Made by a program: the position numbers and the translations under genes
Notes under the pieces: model-generated
The model's input: the letters and a program-made list of their open reading frames with translations, nothing else
Told to the model about the DNA's origin: nothing
The model's database searches: none
Shown here: one piece after another, positions 14,487-21,432 of the stretch
Layout of the letters: each line of letters begins with the position of its first letter
Numbering within the stretch: the first letter of the stretch is position 1
DNA from: JBBQZL01 sp038207745
GTDB taxonomy: Bacteria > Actinomycetota > Thermoleophilia > Solirubrobacterales > 70-9
Direction of reading: 5' to 3'
NCBI GenBank assembly: GCA_038207745.1
Contig: JBBQZL010000014.1
Coordinates: 1 to 23,108, forward strand
Length of the DNA stretch: 23,108 bases

Positions 14487-15524
14487 GTGGAGCTTCGCGC
14501 GGCGCTGATCGGCTTCGGACTCTCGGGTTCCGTCTTTCACGCGCCTTTGATCGCCGCGACGCCCGGCCTCAAACTTGCAACGGTGGTCACCGCCAACCGC
14601 AGGAGGGCCGATCAGGCGCAGGGCGAGTACCCTGGCGCACGCATCGAGGCTCGCGCCGAGGCGGTCTGGGAGCGAGCCGGAGAGCATGACCTCGTCGTCG
14701 TCGCAGCGCCCAACGACGTCCACGTCGAACTCGCGTCGCGGGCGATCGACGCGGGGCTGGTGGTCGTCGTCGACAAGCCGCTGGCACCGACGAGCGAGGC
14801 CGCGCGTGAGCTGATCGAGCGGGCGGAGCGGCGAGGCGTCGCGCTGACCGTGTTCCACAACCGCCGCTGGGACTCCGACCAGCTGACCCTTCGACGCCTG
14901 ATCGCCGATGGGGCGCTCGGCGACGTGTATCGATACGAATCGCGTTTCGAACGCTGGCGCCCGGAGCCTCGCGGCGACGCATGGCGCGAGACGACCCCGC
15001 CCGGGGAGGGCGGCGGCGTGCTGCTGGATCTCGGGACTCATCTCGTCGACCAGGCATTGACCCTGTTCGGCCCGATTCGCAGTGTCCACGGCGAAGTATC
15101 CCATCGTCGTGGCGGTCCGGCCGACGACGACGCTTTTCTTGCCCTCGAGCACACCTCCGGCGTCCGCAGCCACCTGTGGGTCTCGTCGGTGGCCGCGGTC
15201 GCCGGGCCTCGCCTCAGGGTCCTTGGAAGCCGGGCCGCGTACGTCGTGGATGATCTCGATGGCCAGGAGGACGCGCTTCGCTCCGGCCTGCGACCCGGCG
15301 GCTCCGCAGACTGGGGCGCCCAACCGGAGGCGCGCTGGGGGCGGTTGGTTCGCGGCGACGACGGCCAGCCCGTCCGGTCCGAGAACGGCGCCTGGCAGCG
15401 CTTCTACGAACAGCTCGCCGACGCGCTGCGGGGCCAGGGTCCGCTGCCCGTCGATCCCTGGGACGCGGTGGCGGTGCTGGACGTCCTCGAGCGCGCGCGT
15501 GCGGGCGGCGCGGGCGGGCTATGA
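14487..15524 (+). CDS. Gfo/Idh/MocA family NAD(P)-dependent oxidoreductase
   Basis: The protein has 345 residues from GTG at 14487; the SD is weak. These enzymes oxidise or reduce sugars, inositols and related polyols. Motifs: N-terminal Rossmann loop LIGFGLSGSVFHAPLI (7-22), VVAAPNDVHVELA (71-83), the family signature DKPLAP (96-101, Asp in place of the more usual Glu of EKP), HNRRWDSD (124-131) and LLDLGTHLVDQAL (179-191) with the catalytic-site Asp/His. Length is normal for the family. It is cytosolic. It lies tail to tail (20 bases) with a sugar ABC importer, which suggests it acts on the imported sugar or its product. The closest general match is the YdgJ/scyllo-inositol-dehydrogenase-like group; substrate unknown. 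Confidence 0.88.
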   Translation: MELRAALIGFGLSGSVFHAPLIAATPGLKLATVVTANRRRADQAQGEYPGARIEARAEAVWERAGEHDLVVVAAPNDVHVELASRAIDAGLVVVVDKPLAPTSEAARELIERAERRGVALTVFHNRRWDSDQLTLRRLIADGALGDVYRYESRFERWRPEPRGDAWRETTPPGEGGGVLLDLGTHLVDQALTLFGPIRSVHGEVSHRRGGPADDDAFLALEHTSGVRSHLWVSSVAAVAGPRLRVLGSRAAYVVDDLDGQEDALRSGLRPGGSADWGAQPEARWGRLVRGDDGQPVRSENGAWQRFYEQLADALRGQGPLPVDPWDAVAVLDVLERARAGGAGGL

Positions 15525-15544
15525 GCTTGACGCCCTCCAGCTGC

Positions 15545-16762
15545 TCAGGTTCTCCCGGCAGCCTGGCGCTTCTGCCTGGCGATCGCGTCGATGATCACCG
15601 CGGCCAGAAGGACGCCGCCGGTAACCATGTACTTGACGGACGTGTTGTACGCCAGCAGGTCCATGCCATTGGAGATCGAGCCGATCACAAGCGCGCCCAG
15701 CAGCGCCGACCAGACCGAGCCGCGGCCGCCGAAAAGGCTGGTCCCGGCGATAACCGGGCCCGCGATGGCCAACAGCAGCACGTCGTTGCCGCCGGAGTTC
15801 TGGGTCACCGCCAGGAGACGCGAGGCGGCGAGGATGCCGCCGATCGCCGCCATCGTGCTGCAGATTGTGAAGACCGCGAGGCGGACCCCGTTGACCCGGA
15901 TCCCGGCACGCCGAGCTGCCTCGGCGTTGCCGCCGACCGCGAAAACGTGGCGGCCGAAGCGGGTTCGCTTCACCACATACTCCATCCCGACCACGAAGGC
16001 GAGCAGGATCAGCACCGCCAGTGGCAGCCCGCGGTCCGAATTGAGGGTCGCGATCACCGCGATCACCGCGCCGGCGACGACCGCCATGCGGATCACGAGG
16101 ACGCCGAAGTTCCCGGCCTCCAAGCCTCTCTCGAGCCGGCGCCGGTAGGAAACCAGGGTCATCCCCGTGTAGACGCCGATCACGATCACGGCCGCGATCC
16201 AGCCGACCGCGTCCGAGTAGAAGATGTTTGCCAGGCCGGTGATCTTCGGGTCTGTGATGTTGATCGACCCGGTTGATCCCAGCACCTGTAACAGCGCCCC
16301 CTGCCAGGCGAGCAGGCCCGCGAGGGTCACCACGAACGAGGGGATCACAAAGCGGGTGAAGAAGAATCCCTGCAGGAGCCCGACCATGGTTCCGGTCAAT
16401 ACCCCGGCGACAATCGCCAGGTAGGGGTCCCAGCCGTGCTGGACGTTCAGCACCGCCATGACCGCGGCGGCCAGGCCGCTGACGGCGCCGACCGAAAGGT
16501 CGATCTCACCCAGCAGCAGCACGTAGACGATCCCGACCGAGATCAGGCCGATGGCCGTTATCTGCAGCATCAGGTTGGTCAGGTTCACGGCCGAGAGGAA
16601 GCGGTCGTTCTGGGACTGGAAAATCACCCAGATCACCACCAGGCCGATCACCACCCGCAGCGAGGCGAGGTCTCCCTGGACGAAGCGCCGCAGCGTCTCC
16701 TTCCGAGCCGAGGTGGCCTTGCCGGCGGGAGCGGCAGCGGCCTCAGCCGGCGGGGAGCTCAT
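15545..16762 (-). CDS. Sugar ABC transporter permease (XylH/RbsC-like)
   Basis: The protein has 405 residues from ATG at 16762; a GTG one codon upstream is also in frame. It is a polytopic inner-membrane protein of about ten spans from the BPD_transp_2 family: LTNLMLQITAIGLISVGIVYVL-type helix with the conserved GEIDLSVGAVSGLAA loop, FGRHVFAVGGNAEAARRAGI cytoplasmic loop that contacts the ATPase, and GTSLFGGRGSVWSALLGALV. Its length of about 400 is like XylH (D-xylose) and longer than RbsC. The start overlaps the ATPase stop (ATGA) and has GGAGG 6 bases upstream, so the genes are coupled. It pairs with a XylF-like binding protein, so xylose or a similar pentose is the likely cargo. Confidence 0.9.
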   Translation of the reverse strand: MSSPPAEAAAAPAGKATSARKETLRRFVQGDLASLRVVIGLVVIWVIFQSQNDRFLSAVNLTNLMLQITAIGLISVGIVYVLLLGEIDLSVGAVSGLAAAVMAVLNVQHGWDPYLAIVAGVLTGTMVGLLQGFFFTRFVIPSFVVTLAGLLAWQGALLQVLGSTGSINITDPKITGLANIFYSDAVGWIAAVIVIGVYTGMTLVSYRRRLERGLEAGNFGVLVIRMAVVAGAVIAVIATLNSDRGLPLAVLILLAFVVGMEYVVKRTRFGRHVFAVGGNAEAARRAGIRVNGVRLAVFTICSTMAAIGGILAASRLLAVTQNSGGNDVLLLAIAGPVIAGTSLFGGRGSVWSALLGALVIGSISNGMDLLAYNTSVKYMVTGGVLLAAVIIDAIARQKRQAAGRT

Positions 16763-17562
16763 CACTCACCTCCGCCGTTGCCGGCGGGGGCCGCGGGAGC
16801 GGCGGGGGCTTCGGTGGCGCCCGTGATCGCTGAAACGACGTGCTCCTCGGTGGCGTCGTCGGCCTCGAAGCTGGCCGCGGCGCGGCCGAGGCGCAGCACA
16901 AAGATGCGGTCGGCAACCTGGAAGACCTCGGCGAGGTTGTGGCTGATCACTATCACCCCGAGTCCCTGCTCGCGCAGGCGCTTGATCAGCGCCAGCACCA
17001 GCGCCGTCTGCGTCACTCCGAGCGCCGCGGTGGGTTCGTCAAGCATCACCAGCTTCGGTTCCCCGAGCAGTGAACGGGCCACAGCCACCTGCTGGCGCTG
17101 GCCGCCCGAGAGCGTTCCCACCTCGCTGCGCAGGCTCTGGATCGTGACCGCGAGGGTCTCCAGCAGTTCGCTGGAGCGCTTCTCCATCGCCGTCTCGTCG
17201 AGCGCCCGGCTGACCACGCCGGTGCCACCGGAGGTCTGCTCGGATCCGAGGTAGAGGTTGGCGACCACATCGAGGTTGTCGCAGAGCGCCAGGTCCTGAT
17301 AGACGGTGGCGATCCCGAGCCCGGTTGCCTCCTGGGGGCTGTGGAAGTTGACCGACTCGCCGTCGAAAAAGAACTCGCCTTCGTCGGCGGAGTAGATCCC
17401 GGAGATGATCTTCACCAGAGTCGACTTGCCGGCGCCGTTGTCGCCGACCAGGGCCACCACCTCTCCGGCGCGGACTTCGAAGTCAACGTCGGTCAACGCT
17501 TCCACCGGACCGAACCTCTTGCTCACACCCTTGACGGCGAGAAGCGCACCGGTCGAGCTCAT
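16762..17562 (-). CDS. Sugar ABC transporter ATP-binding protein (single ABC domain)
   Basis: The protein has 266 residues from ATG at 17562, with AAAGGAA upstream. It has one complete ABC domain: Walker A GDNGAGKST (40-48), Q-loop VYQDLAL (87-93), signature LSGGQ (151-155), Walker B LVMLDEP (171-177) and H-loop ISHNL (206-210). The C-terminus is an Ala/Pro/Gly tail. Most pentose importers use an ATPase with two fused ABC domains of about 500 residues (XylG, RbsA); this one is half that size, like FrcA-type ATPases, so it must act as a homodimer. It is the second gene of the importer operon, 78 bases after the binding-protein gene with a hairpin between them. Confidence 0.92.
   Translation of the reverse strand: MSSTGALLAVKGVSKRFGPVEALTDVDFEVRAGEVVALVGDNGAGKSTLVKIISGIYSADEGEFFFDGESVNFHSPQEATGLGIATVYQDLALCDNLDVVANLYLGSEQTSGGTGVVSRALDETAMEKRSSELLETLAVTIQSLRSEVGTLSGGQRQQVAVARSLLGEPKLVMLDEPTAALGVTQTALVLALIKRLREQGLGVIVISHNLAEVFQVADRIFVLRLGRAAASFEADDATEEHVVSAITGATEAPAAPAAPAGNGGGE
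16769..16773 (-). promoter_or_regulatory. Shine-Dalgarno site for the permease, inside the ATPase gene
   Basis: On minus, GGAGG lies 6 bases before ATG 16762. This favours ATG 16762 over the GTG at 16765 as the permease start. Confidence 0.6.
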
Positions 17563-17597
17563 TCAATAATTCCTTTCATCGGATTCTCGCCGCGCTC

Positions 17598-17634
17598 GCC
17601 GCACCGGGTGATCTTCGGCGTCACCCGGCGCGGC
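17598..17634 (-). terminator. Intercistronic hairpin between binding-protein and ATPase genes
   Basis: On minus the transcript can form a 14-bp stem (arms at 17621-17634 and 17598-17611, one G-U pair) with a 9-base loop, starting 6 bases after the binding-protein stop. No U-run follows. It is likely a partial terminator or 3' stabiliser that keeps the binding-protein mRNA in excess over ATPase and permease mRNA, as is common in ABC importer operons. Confidence 0.65.
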
Positions 17635-17640
17635 GCGTGG

Positions 17641-18765
17641 CTAGGGAGTGATCCCCGCCGCCTTACAGGCGGCGACGTACGGTCCGGTGCAGACCTCCGA
17701 GGCCGACACGAAGCCGTCCTTGATGACCGTGGAGTTGACGTTGTCCTTGGTCACCGCGATCGGGGTCAGCAACACCGACGGCACATCCTTCTTGCCGTTG
17801 TTCTGCGTGCCGGTGATGAGGCCGGCCGGCGGCTTCTTGCCCTGCGCCAGGGCGACCGCGATCTCTGCGGTGTCCGACGCCTCCGGCTTGATCGCCTTGT
17901 AGATGGTCATGTACTGCTCGCCGGCGAGGATTCGCTGGATGCCCGCGACCGTCGCGTCCTGGCCGGTGGTCGGCCGGGTCGCAGGGTCAATACCGGCCGA
18001 CTTCATTGCGGCGATCGTGCCACCGGCCGTGTCGTCGTTGGCCGCGTAGACGCCCGTGAACCCGTCGTTGCCGAGGGCCGTGATCGCCTGCTGCATCTCG
18101 TTCTGCGCCTTCGAGGCGAGCCATCCGGGGGTGTCGTACTCCTTCGCGATGTCTATCCCGGAGCTGTCGAAGACGCTGTGCGCACCCTTCTTGAAGAGCG
18201 TCGCGTTCGAGTCCGCGGGGTCGCCGTTGATCATCACGATCGGGCCCGTGGGGTTGCCGTCCTCGGTGAGCTTCTTGTCCAGGGTCTGGGCCTGCAACTT
18301 GCCGACCTGCTCGTTGTCGAACGAGACGTAGTAATCGACGTCGGCGTCGAGGATCAGGCGGTCATAGCTGACCACCGGGACGCCTTGCTGGGTCGCCTTG
18401 GTGACGATTCCGGCGGCCGCCGTGGCGTCAACCGGGTCGAGCACCAGCACATCGACCCCCTGGGTCAGCGCCGCCTCAGCTTGGCTCTGCTGCTTCGAGG
18501 CGTCCTGGGTGGCGTTGCTGTAGAGGACCGAGCAGTCCGGACAAATCGCCTTCACCTTGTCCTCGAAGTACGGCCTGTCAGCCGACTCGTATCGCGGGGT
18601 CTGGTTCTCGGGCAAGAGCAGCGCGATGGTCCCGCCCCCTCCTCCGCCACCGGAGCTGGTGTCGCTGCTGCTGCTGCTGCTGCTGCTTCCGCAGCCGACC
18701 GCCACCAAGGCGGCGAGCAAAAGGGCTGCACTCGCGAATAGCGGGCGTCTCAATCGATTACTCAA
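17641..18765 (-). CDS. Sugar ABC transporter substrate-binding lipoprotein (XylF-like)
   Basis: The protein has 374 residues from TTG at 18765, preferred over GTG 18771 because AAGGAG (18771-18776) would overlap the GTG but lies 5 bases before the TTG. The lipoprotein signal ends in LVAVGC with acylated Cys25. A Ser8 and Gly-rich linker follows, then a periplasmic-binding-protein type 1 fold: GTIALLLPENQTPRYESADR, VLVLDPVDATAAAGIV, VPVVSYDRLI, DYYVSFDNEQVGKLQA, GVYAANDDTAGGTIAAMKSAG, TGQDATVAGIQRILAGEQ. The YDRLI and VSFDNE phrases are those of D-xylose-binding XylF. It captures the sugar outside the membrane for the permease and ATPase downstream. First gene of the operon, with a promoter at 18791-18819. 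Confidence 0.92.
   Translation of the reverse strand: MSNRLRRPLFASAALLLAALVAVGCGSSSSSSSSDTSSGGGGGGGTIALLLPENQTPRYESADRPYFEDKVKAICPDCSVLYSNATQDASKQQSQAEAALTQGVDVLVLDPVDATAAAGIVTKATQQGVPVVSYDRLILDADVDYYVSFDNEQVGKLQAQTLDKKLTEDGNPTGPIVMINGDPADSNATLFKKGAHSVFDSSGIDIAKEYDTPGWLASKAQNEMQQAITALGNDGFTGVYAANDDTAGGTIAAMKSAGIDPATRPTTGQDATVAGIQRILAGEQYMTIYKAIKPEASDTAEIAVALAQGKKPPAGLITGTQNNGKKDVPSVLLTPIAVTKDNVNSTVIKDGFVSASEVCTGPYVAACKAAGITP
18664..18687 (+). repeat. (GCT)8 triplet repeat inside the binding-protein gene
   Basis: Eight perfect GCT units (AGC on the coding minus strand) encode eight serines just after the lipid-anchored cysteine. Copy number could vary by slippage but would stay in frame, changing only linker length. 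Confidence 0.8.
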
Positions 18766-18770
18766 GATCA

Positions 18771-18776
18771 CTCCTT
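18771..18776 (-). promoter_or_regulatory. Shine-Dalgarno site deciding the TTG start of the binding protein
   Basis: AAGGAG on minus ends 5 bases before TTG 18765 and overlaps the alternative GTG at 18771, so the TTG is the usable start. Confidence 0.7.
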
Positions 18777-18790
18777 ATTGGGTTGCCCTT

Positions 18791-18819
18791 CTTCTACATC
18801 GGATACGTGTCTATTGCAA
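18791..18819 (-). promoter_or_regulatory. Putative promoter of the sugar importer operon
   Basis: On minus, TTGCAA (18814-18819) and TAGAAG (18791-18796) are 17 bases apart. Transcription would begin near 18784, leaving a leader of about 20 bases before the TTG start. No convincing palindromic repressor operator was found, and no regulator gene is adjacent. Confidence 0.4.
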
Positions 18820-18909
18820 CATTTGATTTCTCGCCTGGCGACAATCTCGGGGCCTGCCTTCCAGTTTGGTGTCCCAAGGCACGTCGGCCAACACATCGAG
18901 CCGCCGATC

Positions 18910-19788
18910 TCAGCGCTCGATCTCATCTGGGATCAGAAACGGGTACGTGCGACCCCGCAACCTGTGCCAGGCCCGGTCAGCCCTGCGAATGCGCTGGATC
19001 CATTCCCACAGGCGGGCGTCGGATCGATAATCGCTGCGGATCTCCTCGGGTTCGAGGGGCATTTCGAGCAGCGGGGCCGATGCCTCGATCAGTCCCGGGA
19101 TCCAGAACTCGAGCCGCTCCTTGATCAGGTTCGCGGCGACGTCGCACAAGACAGAGCGCAGGTCGTGGTAGCGGGCGATCACGGACGGTACGACGAACCG
19201 GCGCAGGGCGGGGCGGGTGATCGCCGGGTAGGCGGCGAGCAGGAGCTCGGCATCGAGCTCACTGCGACCCCGGGAGTCGCTGATCAGCGGGGTGGTGACA
19301 TCGAAGTACTGCGGCCTCCCCCCGCTCCATGCCCAGTTCGAGAGCTGCGCGTCAAAACCGATTCGGTCGGAGACCACGGCCTCGGTCAGCTCGCAGATCT
19401 GCTCAACGAGCGGGTGCCCCTCGTCGGGGTCGGCCGCACTCAGCACAGCCGGGCCGATCGTCTCAGCCGCAAGCAGGGGCTGGACCCCGTAGCCGATCAC
19501 AGTCCCGGCCGGTTCGAAAATGCCTCGCAGCTCCGTATCGACCACCTCGACACCGCGGCCCGAGAGCAGCCCGATATAGCGGTTGATCAGTGCTGCGTAG
19601 CTATCGAACGAGGCCCGGTCGGAAAACCGGGGAAGCCGCTTGGCGACAACCTCCGGCCGACCTGCCGGCCAGCCTACGCCGATCGAGATCTCGCCCCAGC
19701 CGACCACATCCAGCGAGCCCTTGTCACCGCGCTCAAGCGCCTGCTCGACGGCGGCATGGAGTTCGCCGAGCGCGACCTCGGAGATCAA
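18910..19788 (-). CDS. Kinase-fold-like protein, DUF6206-type, unknown substrate
   Basis: The protein has 292 residues from TTG at 19788, overlapping the aminotransferase stop by 4 bases (TTGA). The order of features resembles an aminoglycoside-phosphotransferase/protein-kinase fold: PEVVAKRLPRF with a Lys near 50 (ATP lysine position), a hydrophobic hinge-like VIGYGVQPLL (97-106), RIGFDAQLSNWAW (142-154, where D146 and N151 occupy the places of the catalytic-loop D and N), and YFDVTTPLI (161-169, where D163 sits at the metal-binding Asp). The usual HGD is absent, so activity may be altered. It has no signal peptide. The name DUF6206 is from memory of this actinobacterial family and needs a domain search. 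Tight coupling to the aminotransferase implies a joint pathway. Confidence 0.65.
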   Translation of the reverse strand: MISEVALGELHAAVEQALERGDKGSLDVVGWGEISIGVGWPAGRPEVVAKRLPRFSDRASFDSYAALINRYIGLLSGRGVEVVDTELRGIFEPAGTVIGYGVQPLLAAETIGPAVLSAADPDEGHPLVEQICELTEAVVSDRIGFDAQLSNWAWSGGRPQYFDVTTPLISDSRGRSELDAELLLAAYPAITRPALRRFVVPSVIARYHDLRSVLCDVAANLIKERLEFWIPGLIEASAPLLEMPLEPEEIRSDYRSDARLWEWIQRIRRADRAWHRLRGRTYPFLIPDEIER

Positions 19789-20999
19789 CCGAGCGCCTCA
19801 CGCACCGCCGCGACGATCCGCTCGGCCTCCTCGTCGGTGGTGATCAATGGTGGCTTGAACTGCAGGACCGAGGGATCGTTGTTGGCGACCACGGCGAACA
19901 CGCCGGCGCCGATCATCGCTCGCATCGCATCGAAACCGCCGCCTGACTCGGGAAACGCAAAGCCCATGGTCAAGCCACGGCGGCGCAGCTCGAAGGGAAG
20001 CCCGGCCAGCTCCGCCTCGAACCACTCGCCGAGTTCCACGACCCGCCGGAGGAAGGCCGGCTCGGTGACGATCTCCAGCACCTCGAGCGCAGCAACGCAA
20101 CCAATCTCCGCGCCGCCGAAGGTGGAGATGTGGACAAAAGGATTCTCGAGGAAGAAGGCGAGCAGCTCAGCTGTGACCAGGGTCGCGGCGATCGGATAGA
20201 TCCCACCTCCAAGGCCCTTGGCAGTGATCAGCATGTCCGGCGCGAGCCCTTCCTGCTGGTAGTACCAGACGGTGCCGGTGCGGCCGAGTCCAATCTGCAC
20301 CTCATCGACGATCAGAAGCGCGCCGGCCTCTCGGCAGCGCGCCTCGACGGCCGCGAGATAACCGGGAGCAGGGATCGGGAACCCGAGCGTTGCGGGGATC
20401 GTCTCGATCAGGACGGCGGCGGTTCCCTCTCCGACCGCCTGCTCGATCGCCTCGGCGTCGTTGAAGGGCACCTGGCTGAAGCCCGGGAGGTTGGGACCGA
20501 AGGGATCGCGGTAGGCGGGGTCGCCGGCGGCAAGCGCCAGCCCGGTGTGACCGTGGTAGCCGCCCCTGATGCTGACGATGTCACGCCGGCCCGTGTGACC
20601 GCGGGCGAGCTTGATCGCCAGGTCGATCGCCTCACCGCCGGCGACGCCGAGAATCGCGCCCCGCATCCGCCCATCGGTCGTTGCGGCGAGTCGCTCGGCG
20701 AGTTTGGCGCGCCAGCCGGAGATCAGGTGGTGATTACCGATGTCGAGGTGCCCGAGCGCCTCCGATACCGCCGCGATCACCCGCGGATTGCGATGGCCCA
20801 GGTTGAAGACGCCGCCGTTGCAGTGACAATTGAGATATTCGCGACCGTCGAAGGCGTCGCGAAAACTCAGCCCCTCCCGCTCCCCCATCACGATCTCCAG
20901 GCCCACCTGCTCGAAGAAGGCAACCTTTCCGGGGTTGACGGCCGAGCCGTAGGCGGCGGCGGTCGCCGCCAGTGATTCGTATGGCTGGGAGTGCGTCAC
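19785..20999 (-). CDS. Class III PLP-dependent aminotransferase
   Basis: The protein has 404 residues from GTG at 20999. It belongs to the ornithine/GABA/acetylornithine aminotransferase superfamily: NGGVFNLGHRNP (61-72), GGEAIDLAIKLAR (121-133), RGGYHGHTG (145-153), DEVQIGLGRTG (232-242) and the PLP-binding Lys261 in LITAKGLGGG; STFGG (292-296) contributes to phosphate binding. It moves an amino group, usually from an omega-amine, to a keto acid. The substrate is not clear from sequence. The start overlaps the stop of a 29-codon ORF (GTGA) and the end overlaps the kinase-like gene, so the three form a coupled unit. It is cytosolic. Confidence 0.9.
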   Translation of the reverse strand: MTHSQPYESLAATAAAYGSAVNPGKVAFFEQVGLEIVMGEREGLSFRDAFDGREYLNCHCNGGVFNLGHRNPRVIAAVSEALGHLDIGNHHLISGWRAKLAERLAATTDGRMRGAILGVAGGEAIDLAIKLARGHTGRRDIVSIRGGYHGHTGLALAAGDPAYRDPFGPNLPGFSQVPFNDAEAIEQAVGEGTAAVLIETIPATLGFPIPAPGYLAAVEARCREAGALLIVDEVQIGLGRTGTVWYYQQEGLAPDMLITAKGLGGGIYPIAATLVTAELLAFFLENPFVHISTFGGAEIGCVAALEVLEIVTEPAFLRRVVELGEWFEAELAGLPFELRRRGLTMGFAFPESGGGFDAMRAMIGAGVFAVVANNDPSVLQFKPPLITTDEEAERIVAAVREALG

Positions 21000-21085
21000 G
21001 ATCCGCCCTCGGTCGCAGCCAGTATGGATCCCCAGCCCTTACGGACCGTCGGAGACTCTCCGCGAACGATCTCCTCACGCTGCAT
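20996..21085 (-). CDS. Possible 29-residue small protein upstream of the aminotransferase
   Basis: ATG at 21085 opens a 29-codon frame that begins MQREEIVRGESPTVRKG and ends ILAATEGGS, with a TGA overlapping the aminotransferase GTG by 4 bases. It has a balanced, protein-like composition, unlike the Arg/Pro-rich shadow frames around it. There is no SD, but TAGACT (21095-21100 on minus) could be a -10 box placing the transcript start at or next to the ATG, as in leaderless actinobacterial mRNAs; no -35 is visible. It could be a real small protein, a peptide substrate, or only a leader for coupled translation. Confidence 0.35.
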   Translation of the reverse strand: MQREEIVRGESPTVRKGWGSILAATEGGS

Positions 21086-21432
21086 GGGCGCCGGAGTCTA
21101 GCTCACCCCGGGTGCCGACCCTGCGGCTGAAATGACTTGACCGGGGAGGGTTGCCGACCCTGTCGCGAGCTCCGGCCCACGGTCGGCGACCGCGGCGACC
21201 GTGGGTCGATCAAGTGAGTTCAGTTCCGCGTTTCCGATTCGCGGCGGGGCAGGAAGTATCTGTCCATGCCTCGGCCTTCCCATCGGGCTGGACGACGAGC
21301 CAGAGTTCGCCGGACTCCGCGACGTTGTGGCAGAACACCTCGCCGGCTGGATCGTCAAAGTCGGCGCCACTCCGACCCCCTCGCCGGCGTGCTGCTGATC
21401 GAGCAGAACGGGCTGCAACCGAGGCAGCCGTT
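21086..21432. other. Gene-poor stretch with an orphan coding-like segment on minus (21210-21338)
   Basis: No complete gene was found. On minus, GTG 21338 to TGA 21210 gives 42 codons with strong C/G third-position bias and protein-like text (FCHNVAESGELWLVVQPDG). The frame upstream of it turns into Arg/Ser nonsense, so it is either a tiny gene or the remnant of a broken one. Plus-strand frames over the same bases have weaker bias. It probably also contains the promoter for the aminotransferase unit. Confidence 0.3.

Noticed and set aside
14343..15323. 326-codon antisense frame opposite the Gfo/Idh/MocA gene
   Set aside because: Shadow of a well-identified gene, no motif.
17341..18741. 466-codon plus-strand frame opposite the binding-protein gene
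   Set aside because: Arg/Val/Leu/Asp-rich shadow; the minus strand encodes an unmistakable XylF-like protein.
18778..20199. 473-codon plus-strand frame opposite the kinase-like and aminotransferase genes
   Set aside because: Shadow composition; the minus-strand genes have clear family motifs.
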